Shown here piece by piece: positions 1 to 6,748 of a stretch of DNA of 8,939 nt (its first letter is position 1; each line of letters starts with the position of its first letter). A program made the translations under genes and the position numbers. Source of the DNA: Actinomycetota bacterium (GTDB taxonomy: Bacteria; Actinomycetota; Actinomycetes; Nanopelagicales; Nanopelagicaceae); NCBI GenBank assembly GCA_009702205.1, contig WLIM01000037.1:1-8939 (forward strand). Reading direction: 5' to 3'. The notes under the pieces are model-generated. The model was not told where the DNA came from. It ran no database searches and worked only from the letters and a program-made list of their open reading frames with translations.

Positions 1-16
1 GGCCTCCGGGCCGCAC
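1..16 (-). CDS. Possible first codons of the next operon gene (partial)
   Basis: A GTG at 14-16 on the minus strand lies 17 bases after the stop codon of the preceding SDR gene. It has a GGAG ribosome-binding-like sequence at 25-28 with an 8-base spacer. Only five codons (M-R-P-G-G) fall inside the window, so no product can be named. The 17-base spacing equals that of the previous junction, which fits continuation of the operon. The true start could equally lie beyond the window edge. Confidence 0.25.
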
Positions 17-33
17 GTTGAATACTCCGTTCC

Positions 34-912
34 TCACTTCGCCTCCCTTTGCGCCCTGGCCAGCCCTTCGTCGAGACTGGTGTAGCGGAAATCCGGAAAC
101 GCCTGCCGGGTCGCCGCGCTGTCGAACGCCCGGTAGCCGTTGTGCGGCATCGGCCCCGAGCGCGGGCTGCCCTTGATGGCGACCGCCTTGCCCGACAGAC
201 TCACCACTTTTTCGGCGATTTCGCGGAACGAATGCACTTCGCCGGTGGCGACATTGAGGGAACCTGTGCTGCGCCGGAACAGCACGCGAGCGATCAACTC
301 GGCGACGTCGTCGACGCAGACGTGGTCGCGGCGCTCTTCCCCCTCACCGAAGAGCACGATGCCCTCGCTCTTGGCGGCCAGGCGCCGGAACTTGTTCGGC
401 CCGTAGCCGTTGTGCGGGTCGCCGGCACCGTAGATCAGCGTCGGCCGGACCATGGCCAGCGGCGATTTCACCTCGGCACGGAACATCAGTTCGCGCGCCA
501 GGTGCATGACTCCGTGCAACGAGCCGGGTGCCGCGGTGGAGACCTCGGTGAGCGGTTCGGCGCTGTCGAAGAAGATCGCGTCCGAACTGACATTCACGAC
601 GTGCGCGACGGGGCGCAGCGCGAGCGCGCGCAGCATCGCGCGCACCATGAGCATGTTCTCAACCAGCATTTCGGCGTTCTTGACCGGGGCCCGCGCGGAA
701 ACCGCCACGAACGCGTCATCCGGCGCCAGGTAACCGGCCAGCCGCTCGTGGGCATCGTGTGCCATCAGGTCAACCTCGCCCCTGCCCAGCGCAAGGACCG
801 GCACGCCATCGCGAGCCAGGCGCGAGCTTACGGCGCCGCCGACAAAGCCCGCTGCGCCCATCACGACGACGCGTTTGGGCGGGACGGTAGTGGAATTCAG
901 GTGTTCGAGCAT
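34..912 (-). CDS. Extended-SDR NAD(P)-dependent epimerase/dehydratase-like protein with HxxxH in place of YxxxK
   Basis: This 292-residue protein belongs to the NAD-dependent epimerase/dehydratase (extended SDR) family. The nucleotide-binding motif GAAGFVG lies near residues 19-25 in the first beta-alpha unit. The substrate-side serines appear as NVSSDAIF, followed later by RPTLIYG and DHVCVDDVAE, both typical of sugar-nucleotide SDRs. The active-site Tyr-x-x-x-Lys is missing: the aligned segment reads SLHGVMHLARE, giving His133 and His137 (codons 514-516 and 502-504). The normal acid/base chemistry is therefore doubtful, and the protein may be a non-canonical enzyme, a binding protein or a pseudoenzyme. 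The ATG at 912 was chosen because the Rossmann motif follows about 18 codons later; the open frame extends to 1092 but overlaps the preceding gene and carries no family sequence. The gap to the preceding UGD-like gene is 17 bases, so it is probably the last or next-to-last operon gene. Its substrate is unknown, presumably an NDP-sugar made by the upstream genes. Confidence 0.88.
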   Translation of the reverse strand: MLEHLNSTTVPPKRVVVMGAAGFVGGAVSSRLARDGVPVLALGRGEVDLMAHDAHERLAGYLAPDDAFVAVSARAPVKNAEMLVENMLMVRAMLRALALRPVAHVVNVSSDAIFFDSAEPLTEVSTAAPGSLHGVMHLARELMFRAEVKSPLAMVRPTLIYGAGDPHNGYGPNKFRRLAAKSEGIVLFGEGEERRDHVCVDDVAELIARVLFRRSTGSLNVATGEVHSFREIAEKVVSLSGKAVAIKGSPRSGPMPHNGYRAFDSAATRQAFPDFRYTSLDEGLARAQREAK

Positions 913-929
913 GGTTGTGTGGTCACTGC

Positions 930-2219
930 CTATCGATCCGACGCGAGCAGGGGCGGACGCCCCAGCGTGTACATGTCCAGCCCCGAGGCATGCGCAGCCT
1001 TGAGGTCGAGCACCCCGTATGGATCCAGCACTATCCTGCCACGCATCGCGGCCGCGATGGCGTCGCACGGGATGGCCCGGTACTGAGGCCACGGCGTGAG
1101 GATCATCAGCGCATCAGCGCCTTCCAGCGCGGCAATCGGGTCGGCCGCGCCCGCCGCCGTGGCGTGCCCCGCCGCGGACGCGGGCACCAGCGGGTCGTGG
1201 ATCCGCAATTTCGCCCCGGGCAACTGGGCAAGCGTAGCGAGCGAGGGGGAGTTTTTCACGGAGTGCGTATTTTCCTTGTACGCAAGACCCCACACGGCAA
1301 CCGTAGCATCAGGCTTGGCCTGGAGCAGTGCCGCCCGGATCGTGACAGCCGCCCAATCGCGCCGATGCCGGCTGTTGGCAATCCAGGCGCGCACCATGCC
1401 GGCATCTGTGCCGAGCCGATCGGCAAAGGCGCATACCGTGGCCAGGTCGCGCTCGAGGTTCCCGCCCGCGATGCCGAGGCCGGGAGCGAGGTACGAGTAC
1501 TGCCCGATGCGCCGGTCGAGTTTGAGCGCCGGCACGATCTCCGACCAGTCCGCGCCGATCTTTTCGCACAACTCGGCCAGCGTATTGGCGGTGCTCACCG
1601 AAGCGACCAGGCACATGTTGATCGATATCTTGGCCAGTTCCGCGCTCTCGTATCGCATCGGCAGGATGGGGCAGCCATGGGCTTCGAGGAACGTCCTGTA
1701 TGCGTCCGGAAGTGGTTGTGCTGGGTCAGCGCAGCCGACGATGTAGCGCTCGGGCAGCAGCGCGCGCTCGACGGCACGACCGAAGATAAGCGTTTCGACC
1801 TGGTAGTAGAGGATGCGGTCAGCGCGCTGCTTGCCGCGCGTAAACCCGGGCGGCACCTGCGAAAGGACCACGATGACCGCATCGGCCCGGGCAGCGCCGA
1901 GAACCTTATCGAGCAGGGCGTTGATGGGTCCCAGGTCGCTGCCACCCTCGTCGTCCGTGGGCACGTCCGGGGCCACGTAGATCACGTCACAGGCTGTCAG
2001 GTCGGCAGGGTCGCCCGTGAACGACAGGCGCTCGCCGTTGCGGGCGACTAGGTCATCCAACTGGGGCTCGGACACCGGCAGCACACCGCGTGCAAGCGGT
2101 TCAATGCGCGCGACGTCAGGGTCGAAGCAGACCACGCGGAACCCTTTTTCGGCGGCGCTCACGCCCGATACCAGGCCAAGGTGGGTCATGCCGGCGAAGC
2201 CGATCACGGGTTTGCTCAT
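930..2219 (-). CDS. UDP-glucose/GDP-mannose dehydrogenase family protein lacking the catalytic cysteine
   Basis: This 429-residue protein is the usual length for the UDP-glucose 6-dehydrogenase family and has its three-part layout. An N-terminal Rossmann domain begins IGFAGMTHLG, with the middle glycine of GxGxxG replaced by Thr. The central domain has LPERYIVG (Glu157) and AELAKISIN (Lys197 and Asn201, matching conserved catalytic and structural positions). The C-terminal domain begins near GLAYKENTHSVKNSP at 311-325. In canonical members the segment GFGGSCFPKD carries the Cys that forms the thiohemiacetal/thioester. Here it reads GIAGGNLERD, with Asn254 at the Cys position (codon 1458-1460, AAC on the coding strand). 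The usual two-step oxidation to a uronic acid is therefore unlikely; single oxidation to a ketone or aldehyde, or epimerisation, is plausible. The ATG overlaps the stop of the preceding Gfo/Idh gene by four bases (ATGA), with GAGG at 2227-2230 as ribosome binding site, indicating coupled translation. Confidence 0.92.
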   Translation of the reverse strand: MSKPVIGFAGMTHLGLVSGVSAAEKGFRVVCFDPDVARIEPLARGVLPVSEPQLDDLVARNGERLSFTGDPADLTACDVIYVAPDVPTDDEGGSDLGPINALLDKVLGAARADAVIVVLSQVPPGFTRGKQRADRILYYQVETLIFGRAVERALLPERYIVGCADPAQPLPDAYRTFLEAHGCPILPMRYESAELAKISINMCLVASVSTANTLAELCEKIGADWSEIVPALKLDRRIGQYSYLAPGLGIAGGNLERDLATVCAFADRLGTDAGMVRAWIANSRHRRDWAAVTIRAALLQAKPDATVAVWGLAYKENTHSVKNSPSLATLAQLPGAKLRIHDPLVPASAAGHATAAGAADPIAALEGADALMILTPWPQYRAIPCDAIAAAMRGRIVLDPYGVLDLKAAHASGLDMYTLGRPPLLASDR

Positions 2220-3145
2220 GCCGAAGCCTCGATCGCGCGATCACCCAGGGTGCGCAGCGTGCGGTTGAGCCACGCGTCGGTGGACAAGTCTGTGCCACGG
2301 CCTTCCAGGCAGGCCGTCCGGAAGTGCGCATACTCGAGCGCCCATGTTGGATCGTCCTGCACCAGGGTCACCGACTCCTCCGGCGGGCGGCCGGAGGGCA
2401 GGATGCGTGTGCGCACCGTGAACCTGCTCGGCCCCCACTTGCACAGCGATTCGATGTGCGCAGTGCCGTTCTCGGCCAGGATGTCGCAGGTGAAGTGGTT
2501 GCGCCACATGAGCAGGGTCATCTCCAGCTCGATCTTGGGGCGCGTGCCCTCCGAGCCGATCACGACGTGGTCGGGAGCGCGGTTCTCGAACCGGCTGGCG
2601 GAGATGACCCGGAAATCCTCCGCAGGCGGACCGAACCAGAAATTCACCGTGTCGAGCAGGTGCGAACCCAGATCCGGCAGCACGCCGGCGCCCTGGTCAC
2701 GCCACTCGGAATCGCGCACCAGGCGGGCCGTGCCATTCCCGTAGAACATGCGGCAGCGATGGATGCGGCCCAGGCGGCCCGAGGCGATCAGCTCCCGCAT
2801 GCGCACGAAGTGCGGCTCGAAGCGGTGGTTGTAGGCGGTGTAGCAGAACACGCCCTTGTCGCGCGCAATGGATTCGAGCTTGGACAGTTGCTCTTCGTCA
2901 TCGGCCCACAGAGGCTTCTCGACCAGCACGTGCTTGCCGTTGCCGAGCAGGTACGTGAGCAGCTCTACCTTGGGTTCGTCGGGTGTGCATACCAGGGCCG
3001 CGTCGTAATTGGCCAGCGGCACTTCCTGCACCGTCTTGTATTCGGCCTCCGGATGCACCGGATCGACCGAACAGACATAGTCCGCCCCGGCAAACTGCCG
3101 ACGCTTGTGCCCCTGTACGCCGAGTCCGACTACGATCACCTTCAT
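2216..3145 (-). CDS. Gfo/Idh/MocA family NAD(P)-dependent oxidoreductase
   Basis: This 309-residue protein has the Gfo/Idh/MocA fold. The dinucleotide motif VVGLGVQG is at the extreme N terminus. The hallmark VEKPLW (Glu76-Lys77-Pro78) supplies the catalytic lysine. AYNHRFEP follows at about 104-111. The substrate-domain signature GAGVLPDLGSHLLD at 152-165 includes Asp158, His162 and Asp165. All expected key residues are present, so it is probably active, oxidising or reducing a hydroxyl/keto group on a sugar or NDP-sugar. Members in glycan clusters often act on 3-keto or 4-keto sugars; the position here cannot be read from sequence. It is slightly shorter than many family members (about 330-380). 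The ATG lies 6 bases after the stop of the kinase/nucleotidyltransferase gene, and its own stop overlaps the UGD-like start by four bases. That close pairing suggests it works with the UGD-like protein, perhaps as two redox steps on the same intermediate. Confidence 0.9.
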   Translation of the reverse strand: MKVIVVGLGVQGHKRRQFAGADYVCSVDPVHPEAEYKTVQEVPLANYDAALVCTPDEPKVELLTYLLGNGKHVLVEKPLWADDEEQLSKLESIARDKGVFCYTAYNHRFEPHFVRMRELIASGRLGRIHRCRMFYGNGTARLVRDSEWRDQGAGVLPDLGSHLLDTVNFWFGPPAEDFRVISASRFENRAPDHVVIGSEGTRPKIELEMTLLMWRNHFTCDILAENGTAHIESLCKWGPSRFTVRTRILPSGRPPEESVTLVQDDPTWALEYAHFRTACLEGRGTDLSTDAWLNRTLRTLGDRAIEASA

Positions 3146-3151
3146 GGGTGG

Positions 3152-4702
3152 CTACTCGTACTTGACGCGCTTTTCGACCATGTCGATCTTGCGCCGCAGG
3201 TCTGCCGGCGTGACCGGTATGTTGGCGTCCACCTCGCACTCGCAGGCGGCTGCCATGGAGCCGATGATCGTGGCAATGGCGTCCGAGCCGGTCGAGAGCT
3301 TGGTGAGGGTGGCATAGGCCAGCAGCGCATCTCCGGCGCCCACTGCATCGACGACGCGATCAACGAAGGAGTCGACCACGAGGAACGAGTCCAGCGATTC
3401 GTGGTCGCTGTTGAGGCAGGTGAGCACGCCGCGCTCGCCGAGTTTGAGGATCAGCGTCTTGCACTTGGCCGCATCATACAGTGTCGAGGCCAGAGGGCGA
3501 ATGCCGGAATCCTGATCGCCGAGCGCGAAGCGCGCCTCCCGCTCGTTCGGCGTAATCAGGTCGAAGCCCTTGAAATCGACGATGTTCCCCCAGCGACTGG
3601 CGACCTGGCTATCCGCGACCTTGAAGACGTTTTCAGGAATGGCCGCCACCAGGCCGGGGATCGTCCGCCGGTTGAACATGCCGTGCCTGAAGTCGCTGAA
3701 CACGACCGCATCGGCCTTGGTGCTGCTGATGTCCTTGGCCAAGCGTCCGGCAATGTCGTCCGAGATCGAGCGGTTATCGAGCGTGTCGATCTTGAGCAGG
3801 CGATAGCCGCCGGCCACGATCGCGTTCTTGTTCGTCGTCGGGCGGGTCGAGTCGATGATCGCATGGCACTTCACGCCGCTGCGCTCGAGGCCGGCAAGCA
3901 CGAAGTCGCGCAGTGCGTCGTCCCCGAGCACCGTTGAGAGGACGACGTTCGCCCCGGCCGCGCGCACGTGCTCCGCAACGACTGCGGCGCCGCCGATGTA
4001 GTCGTCCTTGCGCTCGTACAGCACGCTCATGGTCGGAGTCTTGGTCTGCCCGCCGATCATGGCGGTCTGCGTGTAGCTGTCGACAATGGTGTCGCCGACG
4101 ATATGCACCGTGAAACGATCGAGGTTCTCGATGGCGGCGCGCAGGGTATCGAAGCCAATGCCTTCGCTGTCCATCAGCGAGAGCAGCTTTTCGTGCTGGA
4201 TCGCTGGCGGCGCCAGGTTGATCAGCCGCGTCGACGAGTAGACGATATCGCCCGGCGTGAAGATCATCTCCCCGCCGTAGCTTTGCAGGATTTCGAGTTC
4301 CTCCTGCGTCTTCGGCGGTAGCCCGCCGGAGGTGTACTCGTAGCCTTTCGCAAAAAAGTCCGGATGCAATTCGCGCAGGTTCTCGACCGGCGTCGCATTG
4401 CGGTCGATCACCACGTAATCGACGACCTCGAAAGCCGCAAGGTTCAACGCGCGCAGATCCTGGGGCACGTGAGGCCGGTTCTGACCCTTCGAGATGTGCA
4501 TGTCTGCGGTCAGGCTGGCGACGAGGATATCCGCCTTGCTCTTCGCATAGAGCAGGTGCCGGAGATGACCGGGATGCACGACGTCGAAGACGCCGTGGCA
4601 CATGATCACCTTCTTCGCCCTGGGTCGGGGACCCAGCAGTTGCTTGAGTTCCTCGACCTTCTTGACCTTGTGCTGGTATTTTTCAGTAAGTGAAGACAAC
4701 AC
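3152..4702 (-). CDS. Bifunctional nucleotidyltransferase-PfkB sugar kinase, HldE-like with swapped domain order
   Basis: This 516-residue fusion has two recognisable halves. Residues 30-165 form a cytidylyltransferase-like domain with HGVFDVVHPGHL at 36-47 (the HxGH motif at 43-46) and YSSTRL at 155-160, matching the C-terminal nucleotidyltransferase half of HldE. Residues from about 195 to 500 form a ribokinase/PfkB domain: IGGAAVVAEHVRAAG near 236-250, LKLGERG near 419-425, and DAVGAGDA at 452-459 with catalytic Asp458. E. coli HldE has the kinase first and the nucleotidyltransferase second, so this protein is in the reverse order. The inferred role is phosphorylation of a sugar phosphate at C1, then NDP-sugar formation after the HAD phosphatase acts. 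The nucleotide and the sugar are not determined. The start is GTG at 4702, supported by AGGAG at 4712-4716 with a 9-base spacer; TTG at 4699 is possible. It lies 6 bases after the preceding SDR stop and 6 before Gfo/Idh. Confidence 0.93.
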   Translation of the reverse strand: MLSSLTEKYQHKVKKVEELKQLLGPRPRAKKVIMCHGVFDVVHPGHLRHLLYAKSKADILVASLTADMHISKGQNRPHVPQDLRALNLAAFEVVDYVVIDRNATPVENLRELHPDFFAKGYEYTSGGLPPKTQEELEILQSYGGEMIFTPGDIVYSSTRLINLAPPAIQHEKLLSLMDSEGIGFDTLRAAIENLDRFTVHIVGDTIVDSYTQTAMIGGQTKTPTMSVLYERKDDYIGGAAVVAEHVRAAGANVVLSTVLGDDALRDFVLAGLERSGVKCHAIIDSTRPTTNKNAIVAGGYRLLKIDTLDNRSISDDIAGRLAKDISSTKADAVVFSDFRHGMFNRRTIPGLVAAIPENVFKVADSQVASRWGNIVDFKGFDLITPNEREARFALGDQDSGIRPLASTLYDAAKCKTLILKLGERGVLTCLNSDHESLDSFLVVDSFVDRVVDAVGAGDALLAYATLTKLSTGSDAIATIIGSMAAACECEVDANIPVTPADLRRKIDMVEKRVKYE

Positions 4703-4708
4703 TGGGAC

Positions 4709-5707
4709 CTACTCCTGAGACATGAACTCGAACCAGGTCCTGGTCGCCTGGGCGATCGAGGCCGGGTCCCACAGCGGCGCGTTGCGCCAGTAATCGATGT
4801 TGGCGACGATCCTCGCCACTCCTTCCTCGAAGCTCACCCGCTGCTTCCAACCAAGCTCCGCGGTGATGCGCGTGATGTCGGCGTGCGTGCAGTCCGGCTC
4901 GCCGGGGCGCTTGGGGATATAGGTGACCTCGCCCCCCAGAAGTTCTACCAATCGGTTGACCGACTGGGGGTTGCCCGCGCCCAGGTTGTAGATGCGGCCG
5001 GTGCGCTCCGTTTCCGCAGCAGCCAGGAACGCCCGCGCTACGTCGGTGACGTAAAGGAAATCGCGCGACTGCTTGCCGTCGCCGACCACGGTGTAGGGCT
5101 TGCCTGCGATCTTCTGGCGCAGGAACACGCCGAACACCGCGCCGTAGGCGCCAGAGGTACGCGAGCGCGTGCCGTAGGCGTTGAAGATGCGGATCGAGTT
5201 GACCGGCAGCTTGTACACCAGGTTCCAGTGGAATGCCGCCTGCTCGCCCTGGTATTTCGACAGCGCGTACGGGTACAGCGGCTCGACGGGATGGTCTTCG
5301 CGGGTGGGTGTCTTCGCCAGGCCGTAGCAGGACGACGAGGCCGCGTACACGAACTTCTGCACACCGGCCTGCCGCGCGCATTCGAGCATATGCACCGTGC
5401 CCTGCACGTTGGCCGACATGTACTCCATCGGCCGCTCGATCGAGGGCACAATGTCGCCGATGCCGGCGAAGTGGATCACGTACTTTGCACCGCGAAACAA
5501 CGCGTCGTCGGGAGCATAGCTGCGGATGTCGCGCTTTTCGAGCACCACGTCGGGGTTGCTGGCCAGGTGCGCGAGGTTCTCCTCGCGCCCGCCGATCATG
5601 CTGTCGATCACGCGCACCGCATAGCCGCGCTCCACGAACGCGTCAACCATGTGGCTGCCGATGAACCCCGCGCCGCCGGTGACGATGGCGACCGGCTTTG
5701 TCGTCAT
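4709..5707 (-). CDS. NAD-dependent nucleotide-sugar epimerase/dehydratase, UDP-glucose 4-epimerase type
   Basis: This 332-residue extended SDR has all expected active-site features. GGAGFIGSH at 11-19 binds NAD. Asp35 at the end of the second beta strand fits NAD preference. SSSCYG at 124-129 supplies the active-site Ser. YALSK at 147-151 is the catalytic Tyr-x-x-x-Lys, and GDGKQSRDFLYVTDVA near 209-223 is typical of GalE-like and dehydratase-like enzymes. It probably epimerises or dehydrates an NDP-sugar in the cytoplasm. A C-terminal tail of about 25 residues (WRNAPLWDP and onward) extends past the usual GalE end. It overlaps the upstream SDR gene by four bases (ATGA), and its stop codon lies within the ribosome binding site region of the kinase fusion, so the three genes are probably translationally coupled. 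The exact substrate cannot be assigned; an NDP-heptose or similar long-chain sugar is the contextual guess. HldD identity is possible but not specifically supported. Confidence 0.92.
   Translation of the reverse strand: MTTKPVAIVTGGAGFIGSHMVDAFVERGYAVRVIDSMIGGREENLAHLASNPDVVLEKRDIRSYAPDDALFRGAKYVIHFAGIGDIVPSIERPMEYMSANVQGTVHMLECARQAGVQKFVYAASSSCYGLAKTPTREDHPVEPLYPYALSKYQGEQAAFHWNLVYKLPVNSIRIFNAYGTRSRTSGAYGAVFGVFLRQKIAGKPYTVVGDGKQSRDFLYVTDVARAFLAAAETERTGRIYNLGAGNPQSVNRLVELLGGEVTYIPKRPGEPDCTHADITRITAELGWKQRVSFEEGVARIVANIDYWRNAPLWDPASIAQATRTWFEFMSQE
4712..4716 (-). promoter_or_regulatory. Ribosome binding site AGGAG for the GTG-started kinase fusion
   Basis: AGGAG on the minus strand lies 9 bases before the GTG at 4702. 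It overlaps the last codons and the stop (CAG GAG TAG) of the preceding SDR gene. It decides the choice of the non-ATG start and implies translational coupling. Confidence 0.75.
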
Positions 5708-6714
5708 GCCGCTTTGACTTCTTTGAGGCGGCGGACGTTGAAGTAGAAGGTGTCCTGGAGGCTGTTAGGCAGCTTGCCCGCCTTGAACGCCTTGCACAGG
5801 TCGCGCACCGCGTCCTCGATGGTGAAACGCGGCTTGAAGCCCGTGACGCGCTGGATCTTGTCCGAATTGACGTGGTAGGAGCGGATGTCGTCCGTCGGCG
5901 TGGTCACGATAGGGATATCGCCCTTGTCGGGAAACTCCTCCTGCACGATGCGCTTGGCGATCAGCGCGATCTCCATGATCGACAGGTTCTGGAACCCGGC
6001 GTTGAAGATCTCGCCGGCAATCTTTGCCGAATCCACGGTCAGCATCATCTTGTAGACGTCACACATGTCCTGCACATGCAGGTTGGGACGCTTCTGCGAG
6101 CCGCCGAACACGGTGATCTTGTTGTTGTTGATCGCATGATTGGTCAGGATGTTCACCGAGAGGTCAAGGCGCTGGCGCGGGGCGTAACCACAAAGCGTCG
6201 CGGGACGGATGACCGAGCACACGAAATCGGGCGACTGGTGCTTGAACAGCAGCGGCTCGCACATGCCCTTGTACTTGTTGTAGAGGGTGAGCGGCACCAG
6301 CGGATGATCCTCCGTCACGTCGGGATGGTCCGAGACCCCGTACACGGAGCTGGAGGACGCGTAGATGAAGCGCTTCACGCCGGCCTTCTTGGCGGCGATC
6401 ACCATCGGCTCGAAAGCGTCGAGGTTGATCGAGGTCGAGAGGCTCTCGTCGAGCTCGAAGCTCGCGTCGTTGGAGATGCACGCCAGGTTGATGACGGCCT
6501 CGATTCCCTTGAACGCCTCGGCGAGCTTGGCGGCATCGCGGATGTCTCCTTTGATCACCTTCAGGTTCGGATTGCTCTTCGGCAGGAACTCGTCCCCGAA
6601 ATACATGATGTCGTAGGCAGTTACCTTGTAGCCGAGGTCGAGCAACTGGGGTACGAGCAGGCTGCCGACATAGCCGGCGGCGCCGGTGACGAGGACGTTG
6701 TTGAATTTTGTCAT
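5704..6714 (-). CDS. NAD-dependent epimerase/dehydratase (extended SDR)
   Basis: This 336-residue SDR has a canonical active site: GAAGYVGS at 11-18, SSSSVYG at 120-126 and YNKYK at 145-149 (Tyr145, Lys149). Further family features are IRPATLCGYAPR around 169-180, NLHVQDMCDVY at 211-221 and the DDIRSYHVNSDKI segment near 275-287, typical of sugar-nucleotide SDRs that bind the substrate's nucleotide through the C-terminal domain. It probably epimerises, dehydrates or reduces an NDP-sugar. It is only distantly like the other two SDRs in the operon, so they look like separate catalytic steps, not recent duplicates. The ATG at 6714 was chosen because the Rossmann strand begins at once (TKFNNVLVTGAAG). 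The frame stays open to 6837, but that stretch overlaps the transaldolase gene. A weak GAGAG lies upstream. A 34-base gap separates it from the transaldolase stop, the largest gap in the operon. Confidence 0.92.
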   Translation of the reverse strand: MTKFNNVLVTGAAGYVGSLLVPQLLDLGYKVTAYDIMYFGDEFLPKSNPNLKVIKGDIRDAAKLAEAFKGIEAVINLACISNDASFELDESLSTSINLDAFEPMVIAAKKAGVKRFIYASSSSVYGVSDHPDVTEDHPLVPLTLYNKYKGMCEPLLFKHQSPDFVCSVIRPATLCGYAPRQRLDLSVNILTNHAINNNKITVFGGSQKRPNLHVQDMCDVYKMMLTVDSAKIAGEIFNAGFQNLSIMEIALIAKRIVQEEFPDKGDIPIVTTPTDDIRSYHVNSDKIQRVTGFKPRFTIEDAVRDLCKAFKAGKLPNSLQDTFYFNVRRLKEVKAA

Positions 6715-6748
6715 GATGGGATGCTCTCGGAAAAGTGCTTGAATGGTT

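Noticed and set aside
49..1086. 345-codon plus-strand open frame
   Set aside because: Antisense to the last SDR gene; the minus-strand frame has a clear Rossmann motif and SDR layout.
913..1092. N-terminal 60-codon extension of the last SDR
   Set aside because: It overlaps the end of the UGD-like gene, is low-complexity in character and precedes the family start; ATG 912 fits better.
915..2051. 378-codon plus-strand open frame
   Set aside because: Antisense to the UGD-family gene and without motifs.
2090..3937. 615-codon plus-strand open frame
   Set aside because: It lies opposite three well-supported minus-strand genes, has no recognisable motifs and an Arg/His/Ala/Val-rich composition typical of antisense frames in GC-rich DNA.
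4709..5707. Assignment as HldD (ADP-heptose 6-epimerase)
   Set aside because: Context is tempting, but the motifs seen (GGAGFIGSH, SSSCYG, YALSK) are shared by all GalE-like SDRs and nothing specific to HldD was recognised.
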